DNA from: Aradus depressus
Taxonomy: Eukaryota > Arthropoda > Insecta > Hemiptera > Aradidae
Assembly (NCBI GenBank): GCA_963662175.1
Contig: OY759215.1
Span: 53,771,213-53,835,212, forward strand
Reading direction: 5' to 3'
DNA length: 64,000 nucleotides
How positions within the stretch are numbered: the stretch's first letter is position 1; each line of letters starts with the position of its first letter. The notes beneath the pieces are model-generated. The model saw only the letters and a program-made list of their open reading frames with translations. It was not told the DNA's origin and did no database searches. This document shows, one piece after another, positions 21,360-31,589 of the stretch. The translations under genes and the position numbers were made by a program.

Positions 21360-21635
21360 TAGGGGTGACGAGTGGCGGGGGGTCGGGTTGTGTCGGGGCG
21401 GGGGCGTGGGGCGGCACCGCTGGGCTCTCTGGACTGCAATGGTGCCGGGCTGTGGAGGGAGTGAACGGCAGTACACACATGCACATCCTTTCTGGCATGC
21501 CTCGCCAACAGCAAAGCAATGTGCCTAAACGATGAAGGAGACGAGCTCTGCTGTGCCGTGCTGCCCTCGTTCTTCGCTTCGGCTGTGGCGCTCGTCGGGG
21601 GTCCCCAGGTCCCGCTCCGTTCGTGCCGGCCCCTT
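21360..21635. other. GC-rich, CpG-rich island
   Basis: About 275 bases are strongly GC-rich with many CGs (ggcggggggtcgggttgtgt, cgtggggcggcaccgctg, cgtgctgccctcgttcttcg), in sharp contrast to the AT-rich flanks. The minus strand is open for part of it (21213-21476). I recognise no protein. It may be a promoter-associated CpG island, a 5' UTR or a fragment of a GC-rich LINE. The three-exon gene starts 1.2 kb downstream, so a promoter role is possible. Confidence 0.45.
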
Positions 21636-22743
21636 AATAAATAATGAAGAAAAGAAAAGAATGTCCCTGGTATATGGGATCTAATGAATTAGCACCCAAC
21701 CATCAACTATAAATATAAAAAAAAAAAGTTTAAAAAGTTCTTTGTTTTTTATTTATTTATTTAAAATGTATCTCCAATAGAAACTTGTATTTTGACATTA
21801 TTTTGCCTTAATTATTCAAGAAAAATTATATCATATAATGCAACAGGTCAAAAATTAAGAATAATAAAAACAAACAAATAATTCAACATTCAGAATATGA
21901 AATTTTTATAACAGGCTCGTTAATAAAATTATTATTTTTACTTTCCCAATAGAGAAAGTTATGTAATCTTAACAAAATTGTAAATGCATTTTTTTTTTTT
22001 TTCTGTCATGTTCTCACGATCAAAATGAGAACATTTCTGTAGAATTTATGTACATACTGTACCTGTGTACATTCTGTTGTACATCTTATATCCCAAACAA
22101 GTGTATCGATTGCTACCCAGTCTGATACACATCTCATCTGACCCTCCACTGGGCCAGACTTCTCGATTAAAAGGTCCAAGTGATTTGGAAATTAGGCAAG
22201 GATATATGCTGTAATATTTTCAATTTGTAAGTTACAGGGATGACATTTTATGCAGCTTTAGCAGTACTAAACTAGACAAATATTTTAAAAATATTGTTAA
22301 CAATTTAATTATTGAAGAATTTTGGAAATTTAGGTTTTTAGCATTCATTATTGACCAAAAATCAGATCGTTTGCTTCATGCTCAATTTTAAAATATATAT
22401 ATTCTCCGACACGGCTCTAAGGAATTTCGTCAACTTGTAATATTTGAAGAGGTTGGTCGCCTACATCAATCAAATTTGGATAAAATCAGTTCAGCAATTA
22501 GATGGAAAAAATGTCCATTTAATCAATTAAATAAATAGTTGATTATTTGTTTTAAATCTTCTATAACACTAGTATTTTATTTAACTACAAATTATTATTC
22601 TAATGACATTGCGCAAGCTCCGACCTGATGATATTTTTGTATTATCAGATTTTTTTTTCTTATAAAGTAAAATTACAGATGGTAGATATCATATGTTCTC
22701 TGAAAATTTCTTGAATTTCTGTCATTATTTCACTTCAATTGTA
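21636..22743. other. Unassigned AT-rich DNA upstream of the three-exon gene
   Basis: An AG acceptor-like site (tttgtaagttacag) at about 22239 is followed by a short mutated coding-like stretch (FWKFRFLAFIIDQKSDRLL at about 22320-22380) that ends in a stop. It could be a dead element fragment. A second acceptor-like ttcaattgtag ends at 22744, just before the region of the first coding exon. Confidence 0.4.
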
Positions 22744-22805
22744 GGCCGGTTATTATTTTCTTAAAATAAAAAGTGATATTTGAAAAAGAAAAATCGGGTT
22801 TTAAG

Positions 22806-25721
22806 ATGGACAAGTATGAGGACCCTTTATTTTACATGAACCTGAAGGATGACCAGAAGATAGCTGCCTGGCTGAAGGAAGGGGAGACGGAGAAGGAGAG
22901 GCGGCAGAGTTACCAAGAAAGAAGTAGATTGACCCTGGAGCAACTTCAGAAAAAGTTTGTCTAATCATATACTTTTTCTTCAAATCTCTGTCTCACAAAT
23001 ACACTTTCAAAGTGCGATTCGCGAAAATTCGCGAATAGGGTGTAAGTTAGTTATTGTGTTAACGAGTAAGGTATCTAACATCGTTTCGAATCCGCGATCT
23101 TGAGCTCAGAAGACCATTCAGTTGTGAAGTTTTTTTTAAGTAATATTTGTTCGACTATAATATAAACTGATTTTGCTCTATGAATTTTAGAAACTATTTC
23201 AGCATACGCCAAATCGATGTAGCTTTAGAAGCATTGCTGAAATATGGAAGGTCTTTATGTAGAAGAAATTAATAAAATAAGTAATTCCTTTTTACTTTAT
23301 AACATAAAATATTTACAAATATACAATACTTTACAACATACACTCTCGAACAAAATTAAATGATCAATTTTTGACTTTTTAATGGGTTTGTAACATCGGA
23401 AAAAGACATAAAAATAAACAAGATAAGTAAAATTCTTTATTTTTTTGTAATATGGAAAAAGTTTAACGTAAAAGTAGGTAGTCCAATTCAGGTATAGCCG
23501 GGCGAATCTCAACTTCTGGACACTGTGTTCTCTGGTGAGCAGGGGTCCAGAGACTGGGGGATAAGATGTCAATCCGTACTCATTGAGTCTTTTTCTGACT
23601 TTTCTGAAGGTTTCTAAGAATTGACTCAGGTACTGCCGATCCCGAAACGCATGTAACTGCAAGGCATAGGAACAGTTATTTACTTCCTAAGGATTTAAAA
23701 TGATAAAGAACATATCTACATGCAATACATAAATTTATATACAAGCTTCTATTTGCATTATATTTTAGGACGACCTCATACCATTCATCAGGAAATTATG
23801 TATAGGTATATACACGCATGTATGTAGTGTACATGAAGGTATGTGAGTAAAACAAAACTGAATGGAAAATACACATACTCAAAATTATATTTTAAATATC
23901 TTTGTCTTAAAATAATATTTTTTAAATAATCAGAAGATTGCAAAGAGGCTAAGAAAACTTCACTTGAAGTATGTATTTAGTACAAATACCATAAATACAA
24001 TCTACAATTATAAATAATTTTTAATTAAATAAACTTGAAGAAAAAAACGGTAAGTATACGTTTCATTTGTACATCCTTCTTTTTAATTTTCATTTTTTGT
24101 TATACATGCAGGTACACGGAAGCCGTGACAAAAATCGCAAGTAATTCAGGAATAGATTTGAGTTCGAAAGAAATGATGAAAAAAGAGTTTGAAAATTGGC
24201 TTGGACAGTCGGACAGTGACAAAGAAGATAAGAACGAAGTCAGTGATGAAGAAAACACTAATGAAGATATTGATGATGAAGACAATAATGAAGACATTGA
24301 TGACGATGATGACGTTGTAAAGGATGAAGAAGGGAAAGAGGACGTACATGATGATGCATTTGCAAAATACAAGCCAATGAGGTGTAAGTATTTCTCATGT
24401 TTGGACATTTTTATGTATTATAAAACTTAAGCCCTTAATTATTTTTACTTCCCCAGCTATACGAAATATAGGGTTAGATTAGGTTTTATGACTCATGCCC
24501 GGGCTTTAACTATGAGGTCATATCGCCTACTACCAGAGCGCTCTTTCATCACTCTGGTGGACATGAGCCCGACTCTACTGCGGGAGTTTTGTCTACCCTA
24601 AATTTTAATTTACCTAGGGGTCTTTAACGAGTACCTGACATCTTACAGGCTCGGGACCATCGCTTAACGTCCCATTCGAAGGACGGCGTGCTTGTGTTTA
24701 TTTGACCTCCCCAATAAAATAAACTAAAGGCCTCGGTCGGGGCTTCGGTGCCCTCGAAATATAGGGAAAGTTATTAAATAGATCAGAAATTCGATACCTA
24801 TTGAGTTTTCATGTTTCCTCCTGATTTCAAATGAAAAATAGTCGTCGGTGAATCACCAGCAGGGAACTTCCAAAGCACTAATTAATCAATTAAGATTTCG
24901 CTCTACCTGCAGAATTAATCGACCGTATAGGATTTTGAATTTAAATATAAAATTTCATGTCGATACATTACTTTGGCAATTATTGAAGTTTTTGTGTTGA
25001 GCACCTCTCTTCCTATCGGCCGATTTCTCAGAAAATTAATCCTCATGGGATTTTGAATTTATAAACCTTTTTTGGTGAAAATTAAACATCAAATTTCACA
25101 CAGACATAACTTCCCCATACTTCATATAAGCTATATGATATGGATATCAAAAGCTTGCTGTTCTGGATGTAGTGCATACCTGGGTTAAATCATTTCTTTA
25201 GCAGCCCTGCCATCCTAAACTGTTTTATTAATTTTTCAAAGATATATACATATATATACATTTATTTTTGTTTCGTATTTCTAGTTCCAGACATTATTCC
25301 CGGAACGGATACGTCTCACTTTGACATCAATCCTCAAAGAAGACTTTTCAGAAGGGAGAAAACTCTACAGGAAACATTGAACAAAGAGAAATCCATGCTT
25401 CGACAAGCAATTGAACTTATCAAAACCGAATCGATGAAAGAAGGCCCTGATGACGAGAATGATGCAGACTTTGAAGATGACGAGGAGGATTCGCATGAAG
25501 AGGAACGACGGAAGAGGATGGACTATATTGAGGAGAAACTTCGAAAGCTGACGACGGAGGAGCTTGGGTGTGCTCAGTCTGCGGACGAACTGTTTCCAGA
25601 GGAGGAGTCAAGTCAAGAGTCCGACGTGCCCTCAGACGTGTCCGATACTCGCTACCCTACTTCCAAACTGACCAAAAATAGTATCACTTTGTTATCTGAT
25701 TCGGAACAGAATTCGGATTAA
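22806..25721 (+). CDS. Three-exon gene for an acidic 285-residue protein, function unknown
   Basis: Exons are 22806-22954, 24112-24383 and 25285-25721. Donors are aaaaa|gtttgt and gaggt|gtaagt. Acceptors are ttatacatgcag|g and cgtatttctag|tt. Phases agree at both joints (2, then 1), giving QLQKKYTEAV and PMRFPDIIPG without a stop, and the total is 858 nt. The ATG has a good context (aagatgg), with an in-frame stop 39 bases upstream. The N-terminus (MDKYEDPLFYMNLKDDQKIA) is followed by a charged helical stretch, a long Asp/Glu tract (about residues 75-115), a conserved-looking middle (FPDIIPGTDTSHFDINPQRR), heptad-like Leu/Ile spacing (LNKEKSMLRQAIELIK), a second acidic tract, a helix (MDYIEEKLRKLTTEEL) and a Ser/Asp-rich tail. 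It has no signal peptide or membrane segment, and is probably nuclear or cytoplasmic. I do not recognise the family. Both introns hold SINE-1 or other repeats, yet the exons are clean. Upstream non-coding or coding exons may exist. Confidence 0.72.
23044..23128 (-). mobile_element. SINE-1, internally deleted, minus strand, in intron 1
   Basis: The tail (gttagttattgtg) and a piece of the tgacatcgtacagg module (acgagtaaggtatctaacat) are joined directly to the head (tcgaatccgcgatcttgag). The 3' hairpins and middle are gone. Confidence 0.6.
23180..24030 (-). repeat. Long dispersed repeat, copy B, inverted relative to 3885-4510
   Basis: The reverse complement of the copy A landmarks occurs in the right order: agcattgctgaaatatgg, atgtagaagaaattaata, gataaagaacatatctacat, atatacaagcttctatttgc, ggacgacctcataccattca, gtagtgtacatgaaggta and gtacaaataccataaataca. 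About 350 bases at 23345-23690 have no partner in copy A and contain an open minus-strand frame. Confidence 0.75.
23297..23656 (-). CDS. Candidate terminal exon on the minus strand, unknown product
   Basis: Minus strand: a good acceptor (tgttcctatgccttgcag|tt) is followed at once by an open frame of about 119 codons to a stop at 23297. The first 60 residues look like protein (RDRQYLSQFLETFRKVRKRL, ending LTREHSVQKLRFARLYLNW). The remainder is Phe/Tyr/Lys-rich and could be read-through into AT-rich DNA, because a donor-like gttaaa lies at the change of composition. It sits inside the inverted repeat and opposite intron 1 of the three-exon gene. It may be the last exon of a nested antisense gene, or part of an unnamed transposon. 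Confidence 0.35.
   Translation of the reverse strand, partial: LHAFRDRQYLSQFLETFRKVRKRLNEYGLTSYPPVSGPLLTREHSVQKLRFARLYLNWTTYFYVKLFPYYKKIKNFTYLVYFYVFFRCYKPIKKSKIDHLILFESVCCKVLYICKYFML
24472..24748 (-). mobile_element. SINE-1, minus strand, in intron 2
   Basis: All body modules are present from ttaggttttatgactcatgc to ggcctcggtcggggc, and it is truncated at the B-box as in the copy at 14141. It lies about 90 bases after the exon-2 donor. Confidence 0.9.
24838..25130 (-). mobile_element. HLE copy, minus strand, in intron 2
   Basis: It starts agtcgtcggtgaatcaccag (hairpin in reverse), passes agaattaatcgaccgtatag and taaaatttcatgtcgataca, and ends acataacttccccatacttc. Central repeats are reduced to about one and a half. 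Confidence 0.85.
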
Positions 25722-25823
25722 GAAGAATATATTTGTAAAACAAAAATTATGAAATATATAATATACCTGAATATCTAACTTTTCGTTTTTAACATTTTAC
25801 ACGCCGCTCAAAAACACAACGGT

Positions 25824-25857
25824 GGCCAACGTTTCGGAAACTATTTCCTTCATCAGG
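25824..25857 (-). ncRNA. Hammerhead-ribozyme-like core
   Basis: Minus strand: CCTGATGA, then A, a 5-bp stem GGAAA/TTTCC closed by TAG, then GAAAC and a GTTGGCCACCG stretch before TTG. CTGATGA, stem II and GAAA(C) are the invariant parts of a hammerhead ribozyme. Such motifs are known in Penelope-like elements and other retroelements. There is one extra A before stem II, and a convincing stem I is not visible, so activity is doubtful. Confidence 0.4.
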
Positions 25858-26199
25858 ACCTTATTATGACTAGAGTGGATATGTGATGTGTTTTATGACT
25901 AATAGTGAACAGTACACGATCAGGTTCGGAAATAAACACGTCACACACATGACTAGACCATAAGACCCTGAAGAAGAAAATATGTATATAAATTAAAAAT
26001 TGATGTTATGGTTATAATTATTTTTTTTAGTACGTTCGAAAAAAGTTATTAAAAAGGTGGATTAAGAGGACCAATGGCTTTTCAATCGGTTATTTAAGTT
26101 CTTTTGGTGAGATTTTTGAATTTCCGTTATTCTGAATGATCTTGATGTGAAATACAATCAATACAATCTTGGTCCTTTCCACAATTTTGACATCAAGTT

Positions 26200-26513
26200 T
26201 TACTTCCGACATTGATTCAAAAAAAAAAATCGGTTCGAGCGTCAGTGTTTTGAGTCTCTGTGAGTGTGTGCGTGTGTATGTGTCTACAAATCTACAAACA
26301 CGATAGCTACCGGCCAAGGAGAAGGGGATGATCAACACAAAAACTCTAATAACTGGTGTTGTAATGAATTTATTGACACTAAATCTCATATGTAAATGTA
26401 TAATAACATACAAAACACTAAAGAACAACACCTCTGAATTTTCAGCAAAATCAGCAGAAGGGAAGAGGAGGATTGGAGGAGGACTTAACCCAAAATGCCC
26501 ATTAACTACGATG
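26200..26513 (+). mobile_element. HLE copy, truncated by SINE-1
   Basis: It contains a GTGT microsatellite (gtgagtgtgtgcgtgtgtat), acacgatagctaccgg and two central repeats (taataactggtgttgtaatg, ttttcagcaaaatcagcaga), and ends ttaactacgatg where SINE-1 text begins. Confidence 0.75.
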
Positions 26514-26684
26514 ATAGGTACTCATTAAAGACCCCTACCCTAGGATAACAAAACATAAGTAGGCTAAATTTAGGACTACCACAGTAGAGTTAGGCTCAAG
26601 TCTACCAGAGAGACGAAAGAGCTTCTGGTAGTAGGCAATATGACCTTGTAGCTAAAGCCCTGCTATGGAGTCATAATAACTAAC
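26514..26684 (+). mobile_element. SINE-1, 5'-truncated
   Basis: It starts ataggtactcattaaagacc and contains the ctaccctaggat module, tctaccagagagacgaaaga, ttctggtagtaggcaatatg and gagtcataataactaac. It is joined directly to the HLE end at 26513. Confidence 0.85.
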
Positions 26685-26689
26685 TATAC

Positions 26690-26760
26690 ATTTTTATGAC
26701 ATATCCTATTACCATGTTTTGGTTTAACAGAAATAAATAATATTATTATTATTACTATGG
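26690..26760 (-). mobile_element. Family R fragment, minus strand
   Basis: Read in reverse it is taataataataatattattt, then ctgttaaaccaaaacatggt and aataggatatgtcataa, the same as the left end of family R at 41341 and 49950. Confidence 0.75.
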
Positions 26761-27139
26761 TCCAGTAGGAGGAAAGCCGGATATTGGATATGTGGGAGAT
26801 TGTAAAGTGATTTTGTGAGATGGAGGCTGCGCTGAGCCAGACCATCTCACAACACTTGGCTTTATTCACGGCTCGTAAAATGCACTCTTATGACATTTGT
26901 CCCGTGATGAATATTAGCTGGGGCCAATGTCACGCCTTGGTACCTTCCTTGCACATTATAGGCGCAAAACAACAATAAAAAAATTGCAACACTTTTTTTT
27001 TATTTTTTGTTAATTTTATTCTCGGCATTTCGAGTGAGAGCCATGAGATTGATTTATTCAAAGTATCCATTAAATAAAAATTAGATGTTTCTACATCTTT
27101 TTTTTTCAATATGTACCCAATAATATTGTGTAAATGTTG

Positions 27140-27414
27140 GTAAATTGTCTATGTACTTCTCCAGCAAGAAATAATCAATTATATTTTGCTCTCGCTCCGA
27201 AGCCAATCGACCGTTGATCTAAAAATCAATATTTGACTTATATATTGAGTTCTGATTGCTCATATTACATTTTATGTCGTTACATTCATTACATCGGCAG
27301 TTATTTAGGGTATTTACGTCGAACCCTCTCTGGTGCCCCCTTCCTTCGACCGATTTGGCGGAAAATTAATAGATGCCATCTCTATGGGGTTTTGAATTAA
27401 AATATAATATTTAA
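27140..27414 (-). mobile_element. HLE copy, minus strand, split by SINE-1
   Basis: Text tatgtacttctccagcaaga, ctctcgctccgaagccaatc, gcagttatttagggtattta and ggcggaaaattaatagatgc. It ends in ataatatttaa, which is duplicated on the far side of SINE-1. Confidence 0.8.
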
Positions 27415-27759
27415 GAGGGCGCCGGTAGCTCAGTGGTATGCGTGCTTGCCTTCTGAGCTCAAGAACGAGGGTTCGAAACCCGACCGAGGCTCTTAGTTTA
27501 TTTTATCTGGGAGGTAAAATAAACTTAAGCACTCCTTTCTTCGGAGGAGACGTTGAGCGATGGTCCCGAGCCTGTACGATGTCAGGTACTCGTTGTTAAA
27601 GACCCCTACCCTAGGTGAATAAAAAAATTAGGGTAGGCAAAATTTAGGACTCCTATAGTCGAGTCGGGCTCATGCCCACCAGAATGACGAAGAGCGCTCT
27701 GGTAGTAGGCGATATGACCTCGTAGTTAAAGCCCAGGCATGAGTCATAAAACCTAACCG
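27415..27759 (+). mobile_element. SINE-1, full length, 11-bp target-site duplication
   Basis: 345 bp. Head: ggtagctcagtggtatgcgt and gagggttcgaaacccgaccg supply A- and B-boxes. All hairpin modules are present. The second hairpin has a different sequence (ctcctttcttcggaggag), yet its arms remain complementary. The element ends taaaacctaaccg. ATAATATTTAA flanks it exactly on both sides (27404-27414 and 27760-27770). This shows insertion by target-primed reverse transcription into an older HLE. Confidence 0.97.
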
Positions 27760-27770
27760 ATAATATTTAA

Positions 27771-27830
27771 TGTCGGTACATTCAATACATCGGTAGTTTT
27801 CGGGTTGTTTTTAGTTGAAGTGTACCGAGA
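27771..27830 (-). mobile_element. HLE copy, remainder after SINE-1
   Basis: Text tgtcggtacattcaatacat, then cggtagttttcgggttg, continues the minus-strand HLE interrupted at 27415. Confidence 0.75.
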
Positions 27831-27928
27831 ACTCTAAGAGGAAGTTTTGTGCAGCTCTGGACAAGCCAGTTTTGTTTAGTTACGTTCAAAATTGCCTTTA
27901 CTCAGTATAGCTAGATTTTCGTAATATT

Positions 27929-28523
27929 TTTACTTCCCCAGGTTTACGAAGTATAGGGGAAGTTACGTAATCGGTCTGAAATTCGATGTGTTTTCACTGG
28001 AATTACATGTTTTCCGAACCCACGATTCCAAATATGAAGAAAATATCTCTTTCTGTGTGTGTGAGTGTGTGAAATTTTATATGCGAATCCAGAATCCTCT
28101 AACGACGACATCTTTCGAATTCCAGCCAAATTGACTAAAGTGAGTACCGACCCAAAATTTCATATGTGAATTCAAAACCCCATAAGGACGATACTTAATT
28201 GACAGAAGAGAAGGAGGGGGCTCAACACAAAAACTTCAATAACTGCCGATGTAATGAACGTATCGATATGAAATTTCATATTTGAAATTAACATCTACTG
28301 CGGACATGACCAGTCAAATTTCAGCGATATCGGCCAAAAGGAAGGAGAGTTCATGAGAGGGGCTCAATTCAAAAACTTTAATAACTATCGATGTAATGAA
28401 TTTATCGATACAAGATTTAGTATAAGGATCGCAAACGGTCGACTGGTTTTGGAGAGGAAACGAAAAGATTAATTGATTAATTCGATCTGGGAATGTACAT
28501 TGCCGCCGTTTCACCGATAATTT
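27929..28523 (+). mobile_element. HLE copy, near full length
   Basis: 5' palindrome tttacttccccaggtttacg/aagtataggggaagtt; aatcggtctgaaattcgatg; microsatellite ctgtgtgtgtgagtgtgtg; three internal units with the gccgatgtaatgaacgtatc box; 3' end attaattcgatctgggaatg, a mutated hairpin (gccgccgtttcaccgataat) and a T-run. Confidence 0.88.
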
Positions 28524-29970
28524 TTTTTTTTTTTATTCATGTAAATATAACTACCTCTAGGGAAAAGAAATAGAGAGATTTTGAAATGTTTCACAATCCA
28601 AGGAAGAGTTGGTCGATTTCCAAGCAGGAAAGTCTTGAGAAGAGGCAATCTGCAGACAGTATGAGTTAAAGATGATGACGTTGATAAAGGGGGAGAGCCC
28701 CCCTGCTGTGCGCCCCCCACAGATCTACTGGAGGAAGCAACCCCCCCCCTTCTCCTTTTTTTGGACTGTCATAATTAAAGACACAATATTTCTCGTGGAC
28801 CGGGATGAAAGGAAGCGAGGCTCACCTCCATAAGATATTTTTTGGCCACTACCACCTGGGAGAATCACTTACGCACCGTATAAATCCAAGACAGCTATCA
28901 AACTCTAAATAGAAAATTATTATATAATAAAAATCATTTACGTCTATTCGAGAAGGAGAAAAAAAAAAACATAATGAAAAAGATTCTATTTTGAATATCA
29001 ATTTTAATACGGATTTATGCAGTCTCAAATCATCTTTTGGAAAAAATAAAAAAATAAGTGCTTTTTAGAAAATGAATTATATGTATACTTTCCTGGCCAT
29101 AATCCAAATGTATCGTCCAAGTTAACAATTTAAATATATTTTTAGGATTCCATTGAGTAGGATTGAACTTCCAGATATAGTGCCAGTCAAACTAACTAAA
29201 AGTCTATCTTCAAAATTCGGGAGGGCACGTTCACCTTTAGTAGGATCCAGAATGACTTTCTAGGATAGATCCTAACTTCTGTGGGAGTCGCTCGCAAGTA
29301 TGGATTAGTAATGTTCCATATATTAATATATATATATATATTGTAGTGTGTCGATTTGACCATTACATAAAATTATGTAAATTTATAGTATTTGGGGTGG
29401 GGGGGGGGGACTTGTCTAAAAAAAGTAATGTCGCAATTAATAAAAAAACTAATTTATATCGATTGATTGAACCAATCAATTGTTTATCAGGGGACTAAAG
29501 ATAATGACATTTATAAAAGTAAATGAAATTTAAATAGTTATTGTGTTAATTAAAAAATAAAAATATAAAAGAAAATAGAAATGGAGAAGTAGAATAAATG
29601 AATTCTAAATAAAATAATATTAAAAAAAAAGAAATAAACGATATAATAATCAAATGAGAGGCGATATAAAACAATGGAGACGGAGAGAGTTGAGAGAACA
29701 GGGTGGTGTGTGTCTGTGCTCGACCCAGGATAGTTAGACAATATGAGTGTTTAATGGTCAATATCATGAAGAGGTAGTAAGTTTTAAAGGTAACAAATTT
29801 ATGGATGGCTGGAAGATCTGTTCCTGGAATTTCTGTAAGGATGGCAAGACGAGACAACCTGATATGAAATAAACCCACGAGGACAGTATGGTGGACAAGC
29901 GTTGGCCCCGGCATGGCTGTACCTCGATTGAATTGTGATCCAACATCATCACCCTCTCAAGGAATAAAAC
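28524..29970. other. Unassigned DNA with homopolymer runs
   Basis: C-rich runs at 28699-28710 and 28740-28750, TA repeats at 29322-29340 and a G-run at 29397-29409. A purine-rich stretch (29540-29710) gives pyrimidine-coded open frames on the minus strand that I do not support. No gene recognised. Confidence 0.45.
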
Positions 29971-29998
29971 CGCCCAGATAAAATAAACTAAGGGCCTT
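29971..29998 (-). mobile_element. SINE-1 micro-fragment
   Basis: cgcccagataaaataaacta followed by agggcctt is the inverse of the aggcccttagtttattttat hairpin module. It is only 28 bases long but specific. Confidence 0.6.
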
Positions 29999-30365
29999 GT
30001 TTGTTGATTGTTTGTTATTTTTATTTTAAAAGTGTTTTATTTGTTAATATAATTATTAATAATTACAGTGTTTTTAATTGTTTTGTATACTGCATAATGG
30101 ATTCCGCAAGAAATGAGGAGTCGTTTTTTTCATTTTTGGGGCAGGGGATAGTTTTAGCTTTAAATGAAATTGTTCACTATGTAGTCACAAAATAAATAAA
30201 AACAGTCTCTTTAAATAAATAGTCACTTTTTTTACAAATAAAAACCATTAAAAACCTAACCTCAATAACCTGCAAAACATATTCTTCCTTATTCAGTACA
30301 CGAAAAATCCGCCAGGAGAGTCGTGCGAAACAACTGCGCATGCCTCAATACTCAATACTAGTATT
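29999..30365. other. Unassigned AT-rich DNA with a short frame
   Basis: A 32-codon ATG frame (30096-30194, MDSARNEESFFSFLGQGI...) follows an acceptor-like attacag. It lies just left of the inverted repeat at 30366 and could be a transposon remnant. Not enough to call a gene. Confidence 0.3.
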
Positions 30366-30540
30366 GAGGGTTTTCATGTACTTCAATACGAATCACTTTC
30401 GATACGATCCCAGAAATTAGCGAATTGACCTTGGGATAACACGATTTGAAATCGGTTTGAAACAGGGGTTTTCATGGAACTTAAATCGATTCGAACACGC
30501 TATTTGGGATTCAAATCGATTTGAACGTCCATGAAAACGT
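30366..30540. repeat. MITE-like inverted-repeat unit rich in AATCGATT palindromes
   Basis: The outer text gggttttcatgtacttcaat and the inner gttttcatggaacttaaatc are both matched in inverse by aaatcgatttgaacgtccat followed by gaaaac. A perfect 16-bp palindrome (ttcaaatcgatttgaa) lies at about 30510-30525. This is probably the end region of a DNA transposon, but no target duplication was found. Confidence 0.6.
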
Positions 30541-30949
30541 AGTAATTATCCACTAGGATAATGTTAGTTTTGACTCCAACCCTCAACTTCTAGGCCCATT
30601 AAACCTAGGATCTGGTGACTTTTGATTCTAACCAACGCCATATTTGAATTCAGCTCAAAAAATTGCGAAAATAACCACTGCCATCTCAATTTGGATAATT
30701 TTGGATATTGTGAGTTTTGATTCTGGAGGACTCACATATAATAATTACTTAACTGCTGGAAGTTGGATAATATCATTTATTACATAACCCGAACAGGGAC
30801 TTGCAAAAATTAAAGTTTATTTAGGTAAATTATGTTAATTTATACTACCAAATTAAATGTTATTACAATATATATTATTTGGCCATCATAAGACTTTCTT
30901 ATATCAATATTTTCATACAGACCACTGTTGCCCCGCCCTACATTTATTA
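30541..30949. other. Unassigned DNA
   Basis: No gene or repeat match recognised. Confidence 0.4.
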
Positions 30950-31450
30950 TACATTCTTTGGGTCTCTATAACTATGTTCGTGTTGGTTCTATCTCTGAGG
31001 AAACATTAGCCATTTGGAAATTTAATAAGGAACATTTTTTGTAAGAACTAATTTTCCGACAGGACTACTTTCGGCATGTATCTCTCGAACCGGGCGACCT
31101 TCGAAAGATATTATTCCATATAAAAGTGTGCCTCTATTCTCTACAACTTTATATGCAGTGAGTTTTGATTAGGACATAACGATAAGCTGTAAAACTTAAT
31201 TGGGGCCCCGAAGTTAAGTAGTCTCAATTTTTACCCGATTTCGGCCATAATCTAATAAGATCTAATTATCACGTGTATCTTAATTTCAAATTTCATTATA
31301 TATTTTCATCATAGTTACAATAATTTCTGAGTTAGCGTGAATACAAAACGTATTCAGGGGACCTTGATACGTGAAAGTCCGTTGAAAACTCGATCTTGGA
31401 TTCGAGCACGACTACAATGCTTATTTATATTAAATATATAAGGAAGTAAT
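30950..31450 (+). mobile_element. Family D copy 2
   Basis: Text tttaataaggaacatttttt, atgtatctctcgaaccgggc, gaccttcgaaagatattatt, ctgtaaaacttaattggggc, cccgaagttaagtagtctca and tgaaaactcgatcttggatt followed by acgactacaatgctt. It is the longest copy and useful for a consensus. Confidence 0.8.
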
Positions 31451-31589
31451 GTACTTAAAACGTTTTTAAAAATGAGCGAATAGCTCAGTAGTTTGTCGGA
31501 GTATATGTTTTTTGCCACCTTTGCAGCATAGCAGCCAATGTTACCACCGGAAATATCTGAAGAATGTCTACTGATAAAGAAGAAATAGT

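Noticed and set aside
24035..24111. Coding start at 24035 for the acidic exon
   Set aside because: That upstream part precedes the acceptor tatacatgcag and is AT-rich intron. The phase-matched upstream exon at 22806-22954 explains the frame better.
24100..24408. Ser-rich minus-strand open frames
   Set aside because: They are the shadow of the Asp/Glu codon tract of exon 2 on the + strand.
29546..29914. Minus-strand membrane protein
   Set aside because: The hydrophobic frame arises from a purine-rich strand read in reverse. Two frames are open at once, which is a sign of base composition, not coding.
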